64,000 nt of DNA from Thermoflavifilum sp. GTDB taxonomy: Bacteria > Bacteroidota > Bacteroidia > Chitinophagales > Chitinophagaceae. The notes beneath the pieces are model-generated. The model was not told the origin of the DNA. It did no database searches and saw only the letters and a list, made by a program, of their open reading frames with translations. Below, one piece after another: positions 37,414 through 47,400 of this stretch (positions are counted from its first letter, which is position 1; each line of letters begins with the position of its first letter). Made by a program: the position numbers and the translations under genes. Location: assembly GCF_014961315.1 (NCBI RefSeq), contig NZ_CP063141.1, positions 1,984,001 through 2,048,000 on the forward strand, written 5' to 3'.

Positions 37414-37974
37414 TTACTTGAATAATAGCGGTAAAATCCAGTGGGCACTGATGATGCCACCAAGGAAAAACGATGCTGTAGCCACCAATGAGGGCCATTG
37501 CAAACTGGAAAGCCCGAAAATACCGTGTCCGGATGTACAACCACCCGCATACCGGGTGCCGAAGCCTACCAGAAATCCACCTACTACAGTCAGCATCAAC
37601 CCCTGCCAGCTCAACAGCTGATGCCAGTTGAACCACTGCTCCGGCAAAAGTCCGGCTCCCTCTTGAATATGCCATTGTTGCAACATGGCCTGCGTATGTT
37701 GCGAAACCGCCACCGGATGTGGATTAGCAAATACATATCCCGCCAGAAAGCCCCCGATGAGTATGCCCAGGACGAAATACAGATTCCAGCGTTGTTGTTT
37801 CCAGTTATATTGCAAAAATGGAATCTTGCCGGGTATGCAAGCCGCACAAATATGGCGCAGAGACGATGAAATACCAAGCCGTTTATTGCCCATGACCAGC
37901 AAGAGGGGCACGCTCAAGCCGATGAGTGGACCGGCCACATACCAGGGCCAGGGTTGTTGCAGCCAGTGTATCAT
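37414..37974 (-). CDS. YeeE/YedE-family half-transporter, sulfur-species channel
   Basis: 186 aa from the ATG at 37974; a TTG two codons upstream is less likely. Several membrane helices (WYVAGPLIGLSVPLLLVMG, FVLGILIGGFLAGYVFA, LSWQGLMLTVVGGFLVGFG). The signature GFGTRYAGGCTSGHGIFGLSS (the part GGCTSGHGIFGLSS is diagnostic) contains the cysteine used by YeeE/TsuA to relay thiosulfate. It is first of the two-gene split transporter. A -7 element TATTTTTG lies 19 nt upstream. Divergent from msrA, which also deals with sulfur redox chemistry, though co-regulation is not shown. Confidence 0.87.
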   Translation of the reverse strand: MIHWLQQPWPWYVAGPLIGLSVPLLLVMGNKRLGISSSLRHICAACIPGKIPFLQYNWKQQRWNLYFVLGILIGGFLAGYVFANPHPVAVSQHTQAMLQQWHIQEGAGLLPEQWFNWHQLLSWQGLMLTVVGGFLVGFGTRYAGGCTSGHGIFGLSSLQWPSLVATASFFLGGIISAHWILPLLFK

Positions 37975-37993
37975 AGTCAATCGAGTTTATGTG

Positions 37994-38001
37994 CAAAAAT
38001 A
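37994..38001 (-). promoter_or_regulatory. Candidate -7 element of the split sulfur transporter
   Basis: TATTTTTG followed by C on the minus strand, 19 nt before the ATG at 37974. Confidence 0.45.
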
Positions 38002-38125
38002 CTCTATCTTTTCGGTGGAAATAATCTATTTTTTCGATTTTCGGCTTGTTGTGATTTTTAACAGCCGGATGACGAACTATCGTGGGCAAGAAAACGTAAG
38101 TTGAATAGAATTTTTACGCTGCGAG

Positions 38126-38800
38126 ATGAAAAAGCTTTTTGTATTCGATCAATGGCTGCGGGCCGTATGTTTTTGTTTATATACGCTTACTTCGTGCGGG
38201 CAGCATCTTGCATCGCAACAATACCTAAACCATGAAACCATGACAGCGCAGACAAAGAAACCATTAGACACGGCCACCTTTGCAGAAGGCTGCTTCTGGT
38301 GTACGGAAGCCTTTTTTCAGCAGTTAGATGGAGTGGTGGAGGTGATTCCCGGCTACACGGGTGGTCATGTACCCAATCCCACTTACGAAATGGTATGCAG
38401 CGACACCACCGGTCATGCCGAAGCCTGCAACATCATTTACGATCCGGAAAAAATCAGTTACGAGGAATTGCTGAAAGCTTTCTGGTATAGCCATGACCCT
38501 ACGCAGCTCAACCGTCAGGGAAACGATGTGGGTTCACAATACCGGTCGGCCATTTTTTACCACAACGACTATCAGCGCAGGCTGGCTGAAACCTACAAAA
38601 AACGGCTCGACGCTTCGGGGGCATGGGATAAACCGATTGTCACCACCATCGAACCTTATACCGTATTTTATCCGGCGGAAGATTATCATCGCGATTATTA
38701 CAATCGGCATCCCGATCAGCCTTATTGCCAGTTTGTGATCAGGCCGAAACTGGAGAAGTTTGAAAAGGTGTTTAAAGACAAATTGAAAAAGTCGCACTGA
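38126..38800 (+). CDS. msrA: Peptide methionine-S-sulfoxide reductase MsrA, predicted lipoprotein
   Basis: 224 aa, longer than cytosolic MsrA because of an N-terminal export signal with a lipobox-like LTSCG (residues 21-25). The catalytic domain begins at about 49: FAEGCFWCTEAFF with the nucleophile Cys56, GYTGGHVPNPTYEMVCS, GHAEACNIIYDPEKISYEELL, and DPTQLNRQGNDVGSQYRSAIF. It reduces S-methionine sulfoxide in proteins; with a lipid anchor it would protect the envelope. An internal ATG at 38240 could give a soluble form without the signal. Divergent from the YeeE/YedE pair. No msrB is fused or adjacent. Confidence 0.93.
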   Translation: MKKLFVFDQWLRAVCFCLYTLTSCGQHLASQQYLNHETMTAQTKKPLDTATFAEGCFWCTEAFFQQLDGVVEVIPGYTGGHVPNPTYEMVCSDTTGHAEACNIIYDPEKISYEELLKAFWYSHDPTQLNRQGNDVGSQYRSAIFYHNDYQRRLAETYKKRLDASGAWDKPIVTTIEPYTVFYPAEDYHRDYYNRHPDQPYCQFVIRPKLEKFEKVFKDKLKKSH

Positions 38801-38815
38801 ATGATGCGGGAAAGG

Positions 38816-40036
38816 CTATTCGGGTACGGCAGCCCGGAACAGAATGGCTGCAGATTCGCCCTGGGCGGTGCATGTTACCTGCTCGCCGGCAAACAAGATG
38901 ATGCTTTGCCCGGATTGGAGCAGTAAATCGTCAGAATTTCTCACAATCAGGTGTCCCTCCATCAGCAGCCAGATCTCGGCGCTCTGCGCCTGTGTGGTGA
39001 AATGATGTCCGGGGGCCAGCTCAATGCGGCTCAGCCGGAAATCGGGAGCCGGGCAGGAGTAGATGCTTTCCGGTGAAAGAGCAGATGAGTGAGGCGCTAT
39101 GATCTGGGGAACTACAGGCTCACATTTGACATGTTGAAGCAGCTCGGCCACATCCACATGCTTATGGGTCAGGCCGCCGCGCAATACGTTGTCGGAGTTG
39201 GCCATGATTTCCACATTTTGTCCATACAGGTAAGCATGCAGGATACCAGCATCCTGGTAAATAGCTTCGCCTGGGTGGAGATGTACAATGTTCATCAGAT
39301 AAAAAGAAAACAATCCCCTGTCGAGATGCTTGCCGGGTGGATGTTGTCGTATGGCCTGTGCCAGCCAGTAGGCCGGGTCCTCAACAGGAGCAGACCATTC
39401 ATCAGATTCCAGTCGGCGTGTAGCCTCCTTCACAATCGGCCATAGCAACCTATCGGCATCAGCAGCATCCATCTGCATCACTTCTTCATACAGCCCTCGA
39501 TATCCACCCTGATGAAACCGCCGAACCAGAGGTTGAAATCCGGGAATACGCGATAGGGTATCCAGTAAATCGGCTTCGGGTCGAAATCCATGCAGAAGCC
39601 AGAAATCGCTCAGCGCCACCATGAGCTCAGGCTTATGGTTTCGGTCTTTATAGTTGCGATGAGGAGCATGAAGTGGAATGCCCGCTTTTTCTTCACGCTC
39701 ATATCCGGCTATGGCTCCTTCGCGCGAAGGATGGACCTGTATCGAGAGCATGTGACGGACATCCAGCACCTTGAATAAATAAGGCAATGTTCCGAATGTA
39801 TGCCATACTCTCTCACCCAGTGTTTCGATGGGATATTGATGGATATATTCATTTAACGGATAGCGTTGGGGTGGATCGATGATTTCCGCGGGTGCTGCCG
39901 GATGAGCACCCAGCCAGTATTCGGCGTAAGGTTTGTGTTGCGGGTTTTCAATCCGCAGCAGCTGAGGAATAAAAAGATAGCCACCCCAATCATAATGCTG
40001 GATGCGGCCTTCGAGGAAAAACATTTTTTTTGTCAT
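38816..40036 (-). CDS. manA: Mannose-6-phosphate isomerase, type I
   Basis: 406 aa from the ATG at 40036 (MTKKMFFLEG), with another ATG four codons in. It interconverts mannose-6-phosphate and fructose-6-phosphate for mannose use or GDP-mannose supply. Type I motifs: IQHYDWGG, YAEYWLGAHPAAPAEI, HSYLYGQ-like helix HAYLYGQNVEIMANSDNVLRG (the part EIMANSDNVLRGGLTHKH is diagnostic), with zinc ligands QVHPS (Gln, His) and the later Glu and His. It is convergent with msrA and divergent from yraN. A -7 element lies 20 nt before the start. Confidence 0.92.
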   Translation of the reverse strand: MTKKMFFLEGRIQHYDWGGYLFIPQLLRIENPQHKPYAEYWLGAHPAAPAEIIDPPQRYPLNEYIHQYPIETLGERVWHTFGTLPYLFKVLDVRHMLSIQVHPSREGAIAGYEREEKAGIPLHAPHRNYKDRNHKPELMVALSDFWLLHGFRPEADLLDTLSRIPGFQPLVRRFHQGGYRGLYEEVMQMDAADADRLLWPIVKEATRRLESDEWSAPVEDPAYWLAQAIRQHPPGKHLDRGLFSFYLMNIVHLHPGEAIYQDAGILHAYLYGQNVEIMANSDNVLRGGLTHKHVDVAELLQHVKCEPVVPQIIAPHSSALSPESIYSCPAPDFRLSRIELAPGHHFTTQAQSAEIWLLMEGHLIVRNSDDLLLQSGQSIILFAGEQVTCTAQGESAAILFRAAVPE

Positions 40037-40056
40037 GGCCGGGAAGTGTAGGGTTT

Positions 40057-40064
40057 CAAAAATA
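40057..40064 (-). promoter_or_regulatory. Candidate -7 element of manA promoter
   Basis: TATTTTTG on the minus strand, 20 nt before the ATG at 40036. Confidence 0.45.
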
Positions 40065-40109
40065 AACATATCTTAGAAATGCATGTAGATATGCATTAAT
40101 CCATAGGAG

Positions 40110-40466
40110 TTGGCCAAACATCTACAGCTCGGTCATCAGGGTGAAGTCATCGCCTGCCGTTATTTACAGGAGCAGGGTTTCGATATTGTAACCACCAACT
40201 GGCGTGATGCGCATCGGGAAATCGATATCATTGCTCGAAAAGGCCAGTTACTGGTATTTGTAGAAGTGAAAACTCGCAGCGGCTATGCGGGTGGATGGCC
40301 GGAAATGGCTATCGGTAGGAAGAAAGAGGAAGACTTATTACAGGCCGCCGAACATTATCTGGAAGCCCATCCGTTTAGCGGAGAAATACGTTTTGATGTG
40401 GTCGCCATTGTCTTCGATGCTTGGCATCATGCACAGGTGTATCATATTCCCGATGCCTTGCATTGA
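40110..40466 (+). CDS. yraN: YraN family protein (UPF0102, nuclease-like)
   Basis: 118 aa, the family's standard length. Conserved pattern: LGHQGEVIACRYLQEQGFDIVTTNWR, then EIDIIARKGQLLVFVEVKTRSG, an endonuclease-like core with Glu, Asp and the E-V-K triad (E-x-D...E-V-K). Its cellular role is unresolved. The start must be TTG at 40110: the codon two before it in frame is a TAG stop, and the next ATG would remove the core. It is convergent with purB, with only four bases between stops. Confidence 0.9.
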   Translation: MAKHLQLGHQGEVIACRYLQEQGFDIVTTNWRDAHREIDIIARKGQLLVFVEVKTRSGYAGGWPEMAIGRKKEEDLLQAAEHYLEAHPFSGEIRFDVVAIVFDAWHHAQVYHIPDALH

Positions 40467-40470
40467 GAGG

Positions 40471-41814
40471 CTATTGCACGATACCGGTATAATTCCAGGG
40501 TGTGATTTGTTTCATCTGGTGTTTCAATGAGGCTGGGATTTGCAGCTGGTCAATGAATTGATGGATGGCCTGTTGATCGAGTTTCTGTCCGCGTGTCAGC
40601 GCTTTAAGCTGTTCATAAGGTTCCGGATAGCCTGCTTTGCGCAGCAGTGTCTGGATGGCTTCGGCCACCACTACCCAGTTCTGCTGGAGGTCATCCTGAA
40701 TTTTTTCTGTGTGCAATTGCAGGCGGGCCCATCCTTTTTGTATCGAAGAAAAAGCCAGCAGGGTGTGTGCGAAGGGTACGCCTAAGTTGCGCAGTACGGT
40801 GGAGTCGGTCAGGTCGCGTTGCAGCCGGGAGATGGGCAGTTTGTTGGCCAGATGATCCCAGCCGGCGTTGGCCCAGCCGAGGTTGCCTTCGGCGTTTTCG
40901 AAGTCGATGGGATTCACCTTATGCGGCATAGCCGAAGAGCCCACTTCGCCGGCGTTTACCTGTTGATGGAAATAATCGAAAGCGATGTAGAGCCACATAT
41001 CGCGACAAAAATCAATCAGGATGTTATTGATGCGGCGTAGGGCGTCGCATTGGGCGGCCAGGTGGTCGTAGGGCTCAATTTGTGTGGTATAGCGGATGCG
41101 GGTCAGCCCCAGGGTGTCGCCCACAAAACGATCGGCAAAGTCTTCCCAGTTGATATCGGGGAAAGCTACATGATGGGCGTTGAAATTACCGGTGGCCCCG
41201 CCGAATTTGGCCGTGAAGGGAATAGCCTGCAGTAAACGCATCTGCCCGCGCAGCCGTTCGATGAAGACCCGAATTTCTTTACCCAGGCGGGTAGGCGATG
41301 CAGGCTGTCCGTGTGTACGCGCCAGCATGGGTATATCGGTCCAGAGCCCGGCTTTGCGTTCCAGCGCATCGATGAGCTGCTGGCAGGCAGGCCAGTATTG
41401 CTCTTCGAGAGCTTTTTTCCAGAGCAGCGGAATCGCCGTATTGTTGATATCCTGCGAAGTCAGGGCAAAATGTACCCATTCCCGGTAGGCCGACAGCCCC
41501 AGCCCGTCGAGTCGTTGTTTAACGAAATATTCCACGGCTTTCACATCATGTCGGGTGGTTTGTTCGATGTGTTTCACCTCACGGGCATCGGCTTCAGCAA
41601 ATTGTTCAAATAAAGCTAATAAGGCGGGCCTGGCCGTTTCCGGAAGATCGAATATGCCCGCATCGGCCAGGGCCAGAAAATACAGTACTTCTACCTGAAC
41701 ACGGTAGCGTATCAACGCGTACTCGGAAAAATATTCACTTAATACAGATACCTCTTCGAAATAGCGACCATCAATAGGTGAGATGGCCGTAAGGGGAGTT
41801 AGCATATCACTCAT
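40471..41814 (-). CDS. purB: Adenylosuccinate lyase
   Basis: 447 aa from the ATG at 41814 (MSDMLTPLTAIS); a longer frame adds 21 residues across the promoter. It cleaves SAICAR and adenylosuccinate in purine synthesis. The fumarase-superfamily signature is SSAMPHKVNPIDFENAEGN, with the catalytic serine loop. AISPIDGRY near the N-terminus and TRHDVKAVEYF are typical of the E. coli-type PurB. It is convergent with yraN and divergent from mqnA. TAATTTTG lies six bases before this ATG, so the message would be almost leaderless unless the ATG at 41805 is used. Confidence 0.96.
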   Translation of the reverse strand: MSDMLTPLTAISPIDGRYFEEVSVLSEYFSEYALIRYRVQVEVLYFLALADAGIFDLPETARPALLALFEQFAEADAREVKHIEQTTRHDVKAVEYFVKQRLDGLGLSAYREWVHFALTSQDINNTAIPLLWKKALEEQYWPACQQLIDALERKAGLWTDIPMLARTHGQPASPTRLGKEIRVFIERLRGQMRLLQAIPFTAKFGGATGNFNAHHVAFPDINWEDFADRFVGDTLGLTRIRYTTQIEPYDHLAAQCDALRRINNILIDFCRDMWLYIAFDYFHQQVNAGEVGSSAMPHKVNPIDFENAEGNLGWANAGWDHLANKLPISRLQRDLTDSTVLRNLGVPFAHTLLAFSSIQKGWARLQLHTEKIQDDLQQNWVVVAEAIQTLLRKAGYPEPYEQLKALTRGQKLDQQAIHQFIDQLQIPASLKHQMKQITPWNYTGIVQ

Positions 41815-41820
41815 GGCGGC

Positions 41821-41828
41821 CAAAATTA
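41821..41828 (-). promoter_or_regulatory. Candidate -7 element of purB, very short leader
   Basis: TAATTTTG on the minus strand, six nt before the ATG at 41814 (15 nt before the alternative at 41805). Confidence 0.35.
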
Positions 41829-41957
41829 CACGCGATTCATCAAATATTTCCAGATACGAACAGGTTTTTTCTGTCAAAAACGGAATTGCATGAAAAGCAA
41901 TCCATTGGGGTAAGGCACAGTTGGCTTAATTTGCAAGCGCATAAAGACGTACAGCGT

Positions 41958-42800
41958 ATGAATAAATCAAATGCCCTTACTGGTAAAGGTGAAGAAGATA
42001 TCCCTGCATGGCGTGTGGCCGGGGTGAGCTATCTGAATACGCGTCCGCTGGTATATGGATTTCGTTTTCATCCGGTACGCAAGCAAATGGTGCTCACGGA
42101 AGATTATCCTGCGCGCATTGCGCAGCAACTCATACACGATGAGGTGGATGTGGGTTTGATTCCTGTGGCTATTATTCCGGAATTGCCGCAAGCCTATGTG
42201 ATTTCCGATTCCTGTATTGGTGCTGAAGGGCCTGTGGCCTCGGTATGTATTTTTTCTGATGTGCCGATTACCGAAGTCAAGCAGCTTTATCTGGATTATC
42301 AGAGTCGCAGTTCGGTGAGGCTTGCCCGCCTTCTGCTCGAGCGTTACTGGAAAGTAGAGCCTCAGTTGCTGGCGGCCGATCCGGGTTTTGAACAACGCAT
42401 TCAAGGCCATACCGCCGCCGTGGTTATTGGCGATCGGGCGCTGGACATGCGTGGCCGCCATGCCTACATCTATGATCTGGCAGAAGCCTGGATTCAGTAT
42501 GCAGGCTTGCCTTTCGTATTTGCCGCCTGGATTGCCAACAAGCCTTTACCCGATGATTTTATTCGGGCGTTCAATGAAGCCACCGCCATGGGAACCCGTC
42601 AACCCCATCTTGAGCAGGTGATCCAGGAAAACCATTTTTCGGCGTTTGATGTTCGCACTTATTTCACGAAGCATATCAGTTACCCGTTAACGGCAAACAA
42701 GCGGGCCGGCCTGATGCGGTTTTTACAGGAAATCGGCTCTTCTACGCCGGTGTATTTTCATTCGTCTCCTGTATCTGCATCGACCGCGGATGGCCGTTGA
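41958..42800 (+). CDS. mqnA: Chorismate dehydratase (futalosine pathway)
   Basis: 280 aa from the ATG at 41958; a TTG-started frame adds 24 residues. MqnA turns chorismate into 3-enolpyruvylbenzoate, the first step of the futalosine route to menaquinone. It has the fold of a periplasmic-binding protein but no signal peptide. Markers are GVSYLNTRPLVYGF at the N-terminus, HDEVDVGLIPVAIIPELP, the DYQSRSSVRLARLLLERYW helix and VVIGDRAL. Its presence implies this organism makes menaquinone by the futalosine path rather than MenFDHCEB. It precedes a GT2 gene by 25 nt. Confidence 0.9.
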   Translation: MNKSNALTGKGEEDIPAWRVAGVSYLNTRPLVYGFRFHPVRKQMVLTEDYPARIAQQLIHDEVDVGLIPVAIIPELPQAYVISDSCIGAEGPVASVCIFSDVPITEVKQLYLDYQSRSSVRLARLLLERYWKVEPQLLAADPGFEQRIQGHTAAVVIGDRALDMRGRHAYIYDLAEAWIQYAGLPFVFAAWIANKPLPDDFIRAFNEATAMGTRQPHLEQVIQENHFSAFDVRTYFTKHISYPLTANKRAGLMRFLQEIGSSTPVYFHSSPVSASTADGR

Positions 42801-42825
42801 GGCATAAACACATCGCATAAAAGAT

Positions 42826-43584
42826 ATGGCGTCCTTCCCACCACCCACGCTTTCCATCATCACCGTCTGTTATCAGGCGGGAAGCCAGATCGAGCCCACC
42901 ATCCAGAGCGTCATGCGCCAGACCTATCCACATATCGAATATATCGTTGTGGATGGAGGATCGACCGATGAAACGTTGTCTTTGATTCAAAAATATGCTG
43001 CTTCGATCACGCGATGGATATCGGAAAAAGACGATGGATTGTATGATGCCATGAATAAAGGTTTGCGGCTGTGTACGGGCGATTATGTGTTGTTTTTAAA
43101 TGCAGGTGATTATTTGTATGATGATCATACCATTGCGCATGTTTTTGCTGCCTGTGATCAGGCCGATGTGTATTATGGCGAGGCCATGTTTGTCGATGCG
43201 CTGGGCCGGCCCGTGGGCTTACGGTCGGAGGTAACGCCCCATCGATTGCCGGCCAGGCTCAGCTGGAAGGATTTAAAATACGGCATGGTGGTTTCCCATC
43301 AGGCCTTCATCGTACGTCGTGCATTAGCCGCTTCGTTCGATACGCGCTACCGTATCTGTGCCGATATCGACTGGATGATTACCTGTCTGAAACAAAGCCA
43401 GCATATCTGTTATACCGGCCAGATCATCAGTTGTTTTCGTATGGGCGGAATATCCAAGCAGCATCAACTTAAAGCCTGGAAAGAACGATACCGGATACTT
43501 CAGCAGCATTATGGTGCCATACCAAACTTTTTTCATCATCTGTGGATAGCCATCCGTTATCTGCTTTCAGGCAGGAGATATTAA
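42826..43584 (+). CDS. Family 2 glycosyltransferase
   Basis: 252 aa, soluble GT-A fold. N-terminal strand-loop PTLSIITVCYQAG, then VDGGSTDETL with nucleotide-binding Asp, a DXD-like site in YDAMNKGL/LFLNAGDYLYDD, and CADIDWMITCL late in the domain. It resembles WcaA/colanic-acid-type or exopolysaccharide transferases that add one sugar from a nucleotide-sugar donor. It follows mqnA by 25 nt, which may be incidental co-transcription. Convergent with the NlpC/P60 gene, eight nt between stops. Acceptor and donor are unknown. Confidence 0.9.
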   Translation: MASFPPPTLSIITVCYQAGSQIEPTIQSVMRQTYPHIEYIVVDGGSTDETLSLIQKYAASITRWISEKDDGLYDAMNKGLRLCTGDYVLFLNAGDYLYDDHTIAHVFAACDQADVYYGEAMFVDALGRPVGLRSEVTPHRLPARLSWKDLKYGMVVSHQAFIVRRALAASFDTRYRICADIDWMITCLKQSQHICYTGQIISCFRMGGISKQHQLKAWKERYRILQQHYGAIPNFFHHLWIAIRYLLSGRRY

Positions 43585-43592
43585 ACAGTTTT

Positions 43593-44303
43593 TCATCTAC
43601 CGGCCATATCTTCTCTATCGGTTGCCTGAATGCGACCGCCTACAGCATAATGCTGCTTCCAGTAAGGCTCATCCAGATTGCTGATGATGACACCGTTGCT
43701 TGTTGAAGCCTGAACAAAATAGCGGTTTTGTAGATATACGCCTACGTGATTGATATGTTTGCCTCGACCTGTATGAAAAAATACGAGATCGCCTTCCCGT
43801 AAGTCGGCCTGATTGCGGATGAGGTCCATAATCCGATAAAGGCCTAATGCCGTTCGATCAAGACGAATATGATAGACCTCATCATAAAGTCGTTGAACAA
43901 AAGCCGAGCAATCGATACCCTGTTCGTCATCACCCCCATATTTGTAAGGAGTGCCCAGCCAGTTATCAATAAATTGATAGAGTGCCAGGTTGCGAATCAG
44001 GGCTGGAGACACCTGCAATAAGCGCGCATATTTTTGTTGCAACCCTGTAGCCGTTAAGGGAGAAGTATAGGTTCGATCTTCACCATCATCTGTTCGATGA
44101 TTGGACGATGAAGCCGTTGAGCCTCTTTGTTCTGGATACAGGTGAATATCATCAATGAATTGCAGAGAAGCTGTGGAACTCCTCCTTTGCTGAGTCGAAC
44201 TTCGTTTTTCGGCATGAGAAACAGAATGTGAAACAGAGCAGCCTATCAAACAACAGGCCACCGAAGCCACAAAAAAAACATATAGCTCTTTTGAACAATT
44301 CAT
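43593..44303 (-). CDS. NlpC/P60 cell-wall peptidase, predicted lipoprotein
   Basis: 236 aa from the ATG at 44303 (MNCSKELYVFF), which begins a lipoprotein signal with lipobox LIGCS (cysteine near residue 22). A Ser/Arg-rich linker leads to a C-terminal NlpC/P60 (C40) domain: TPYKYGGDDEQGIDCSAFVQRLY with catalytic Cys, DLVFFHTGRGKHINHVGVYL with catalytic His, and a third polar residue after VQAST. Such enzymes cut gamma-D-Glu-diaminopimelate bonds in peptidoglycan stems, here from the outer or inner membrane. A -7 element lies 26 nt upstream. Confidence 0.92.
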   Translation of the reverse strand: MNCSKELYVFFVASVACCLIGCSVSHSVSHAEKRSSTQQRRSSTASLQFIDDIHLYPEQRGSTASSSNHRTDDGEDRTYTSPLTATGLQQKYARLLQVSPALIRNLALYQFIDNWLGTPYKYGGDDEQGIDCSAFVQRLYDEVYHIRLDRTALGLYRIMDLIRNQADLREGDLVFFHTGRGKHINHVGVYLQNRYFVQASTSNGVIISNLDEPYWKQHYAVGGRIQATDREDMAGR

Positions 44304-44329
44304 TTTCTTACCTGGAGTGCTTTCTGCTA

Positions 44330-44337
44330 CAAATATA
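44330..44337 (-). promoter_or_regulatory. Candidate -7 element of NlpC/P60 gene
   Basis: TATATTTG on the minus strand, 26 nt before the ATG at 44303; supports that start. Confidence 0.45.
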
Positions 44338-44473
44338 AACAACCTTGATTTATGAATCTTTGATATTCAATCCCGATTATATATCGCTCGATACGTTTTG
44401 ATTATTGCCGATGAAGTAGGATTTTTGTATAACGGGATTGGAATTTCTTTCACACAGGTCAAGTATTTGAATT

Positions 44474-47400
44474 ATGCCTCGATTTTCGCATTTGCATGTA
44501 CATACGCAATACTCTTTGCTGGACGGTGCTTCAGCCATATCGCAATTATATCAGAAAGCCATTGCAGACCAGATGCCGGCCCTTGCCATCACCGATCACG
44601 GCAACATGTTTGGTGTATTTCAGTTTGTGGCTGAAGCCTATCAGCATAAGTTGCATCCCGATGATCCACAGGATCGACGGCTGAAGGTAAAGCCCATCGT
44701 AGGTTGTGAGTTTTATATTGTTGAAGATCGTTTCAAACGTCAGTTTACGCGTGAAGAACGTGATCAACGTTATCATCAGGTGTTACTGGCTAAAAATGAG
44801 CAGGGCTATCGCAACCTGGTGAAATTGTGTTCACTCGGGTATATTGAAGGTTTATACGGAAAATATCCGCGCATCGATAAATCATTAATTCAGCAATATC
44901 ACGAAGGCCTCATTGCAACCACCTGCTGCCTGGCGGCTTCCGTGCCTCGCATGATTTTGAAAAAAAGTGAAGAGGAAGCCGAACAGGAATTTCGTTGGTG
45001 GCTGGATATTTTTGGCACAGATTATTACATCGAGTTGCAACGGCATGGCATTCCCGAACAGGATCGGGTAAATGCCATCTTATTAAAATGGGCAAAAAAA
45101 TATCAGGTAAAAACCATTGCCACCAACGACGCTCATTATGTGGATCAAAGTGATTACAATGCACACGACATTTTACTTTGCATCAATACAGGTGAGAAGA
45201 AAAGTACACCGGCGATTAAAGAATTTGCAGATGATGACATCGTGGTGCGTAACAAACGATTTGCATTTTACAATGATCAGTTTTATTTGAAAACAACAGA
45301 AGAAATGAATCGGCTTTTTGCCGATGTACCAGAGGCTATAGACAATACCAATGAAATTGTGGATAAGGTGGAGTTGCTGGATTTAAAGCGACAGATTTTA
45401 TTGCCGCATTTCCCGCTGCCATCGGGCTTTCTCACACAGGATCAATACCTCAGGCATCTTACCTATGAAGGGGCACGTAAGCGTTATACCCAGCTCACAC
45501 CGGAGATTGAGCAGCGGATTAATTTTGAATTAGAGACGATCGAAAAGATGGGCTTTGCTGGATATTTTTTGATCGTTGCTGATTTTATCAAAGCCGCGCG
45601 TGATTTAGGTGTATTTGTAGGGCCAGGGCGTGGATCGGCGGCAGGCTCCGTAGTAGCCTATTGTATTGGCATTACCAATATTGATCCGATTAAATACAAT
45701 TTGCTGTTTGAACGTTTTCTGAATCCCGATCGCAAAAGCATGCCCGATATTGATACAGATTTTGATGATGAAGGCAGGCAGAAAGTGATTGATTATGTGG
45801 TAAAGAAATATGGTCGGAATCAGGTGGCACAGATTATAACTTACGGCACCATGGCTGCACGGATGAGCATCAAAGATGTGGCGCGTGTGCTCGACCTGCC
45901 TTTGCCTGAAGCCAATGCACTGGTGCGTATGGTACCCGAGCGACCGGGCATAAGCCTGAAACGCCTGTTACAGGCTCCTATCGAAGGCCCCGATGGATTG
46001 ATTGAAAAAGAAGGGTTGCGTCCGCAAGAAGTTGATGCGGTTAAACAATTGCGTGAAATAGCTACAGGCAACGATTTGCGTGCATCTGTACTTAAAGAAG
46101 CAGCAATTCTGGAAGGTTCTATACGCAATACCGGTATCCATGCAGCCGGTATTATCATCGCACCTACCGACCTTACCGAATTGATTCCTGTTTGTACTTC
46201 AAAAGAAACGGATTTACTCATCACTCAGTATGAAGGAAGTATAATTGAAAATGCAGGCGTCATTAAGATGGATTTTCTGGGTTTGAAAACCCTGAGCATC
46301 ATCAAACAAACTCTTGAGATGATTAAAAAAAATCATCATCAAGAAATTGATATCGATAACATTCCGCTTGATGATCCGCAAACTTATGCTCTCTATCAAA
46401 AAGGAGAAACCAATGGCACTTTTCAGTTTGAAAGTCCAGGCATGCAAAAATATTTGCGTGAACTGAAGCCTGATAAGTTTGATGATTTAATTGCGATGAA
46501 TGCATTATATCGTCCCGGGCCACTGGAATATATTCCTGATTTCATTCGACGCAAGTTAGGACTGGAGCCGGTTACTTATGATCTTCCTGAAATGGAAGAA
46601 TATCTGAAAGAAACCTATGGCATTACCGTTTATCAGGAACAGGTGATGTTGCTTTCACAAAAACTGGCGGGTTTCTCCAAGGGTGATGCGGATACGTTGC
46701 GCAAAGCCATGGGCAAGAAACAGAAGGCTGTGCTCGATAAGATGAAGACCAAATTTATAGAAGGTTGTCAACGTAATGGCCATGATTTAAAAATATGTGA
46801 AAAAATCTGGGGCGATTGGGAAGCGTTTGCATCATATGCCTTCAACAAATCACACGCAACCTGTTATGCATTTGTTGCTTTTCAAACCGCTTACCTGAAA
46901 GCCCACTATCCGGCTGAATATATGGCCTCGGTGCTTAATCATGCCAGTAGTATCGATAAGATTACCTTCTTCATGGAAGAATGCAAACGCATGGGTTTGC
47001 GCGTTTTAGGCCCTGATATCAATGAGTCGGATAAAGGATTTGCCGTGAATGCAAAAGGAGAGATACGGTTTGGACTGGCTGGCATCAAGGGTGTGGGCGA
47101 GGCTGTTGTGGAGGCTATTCTGCAGGAACGCCAGACGCATGGAGCCTTTCGTTCAGTATTTGATCTGGTGAAACGGGTGGGCACGCGGCATGTGAATCGC
47201 AAAGCACTGGAATGCCTGGCTATGTCAGGAGCTTTCGATTGTTTCCAGGATATGCATCGTGCACAGTATTTTTATAAATCAGACCGTGATCAAACAACCG
47301 GACTTGAAAAAATCATAAAATATGCTTCTCAGCATCAGGCTACAACCATTCAACAATCCGCTTCCTTATTCGGGGAACAGATTGTGGATGAATCGCCCGA

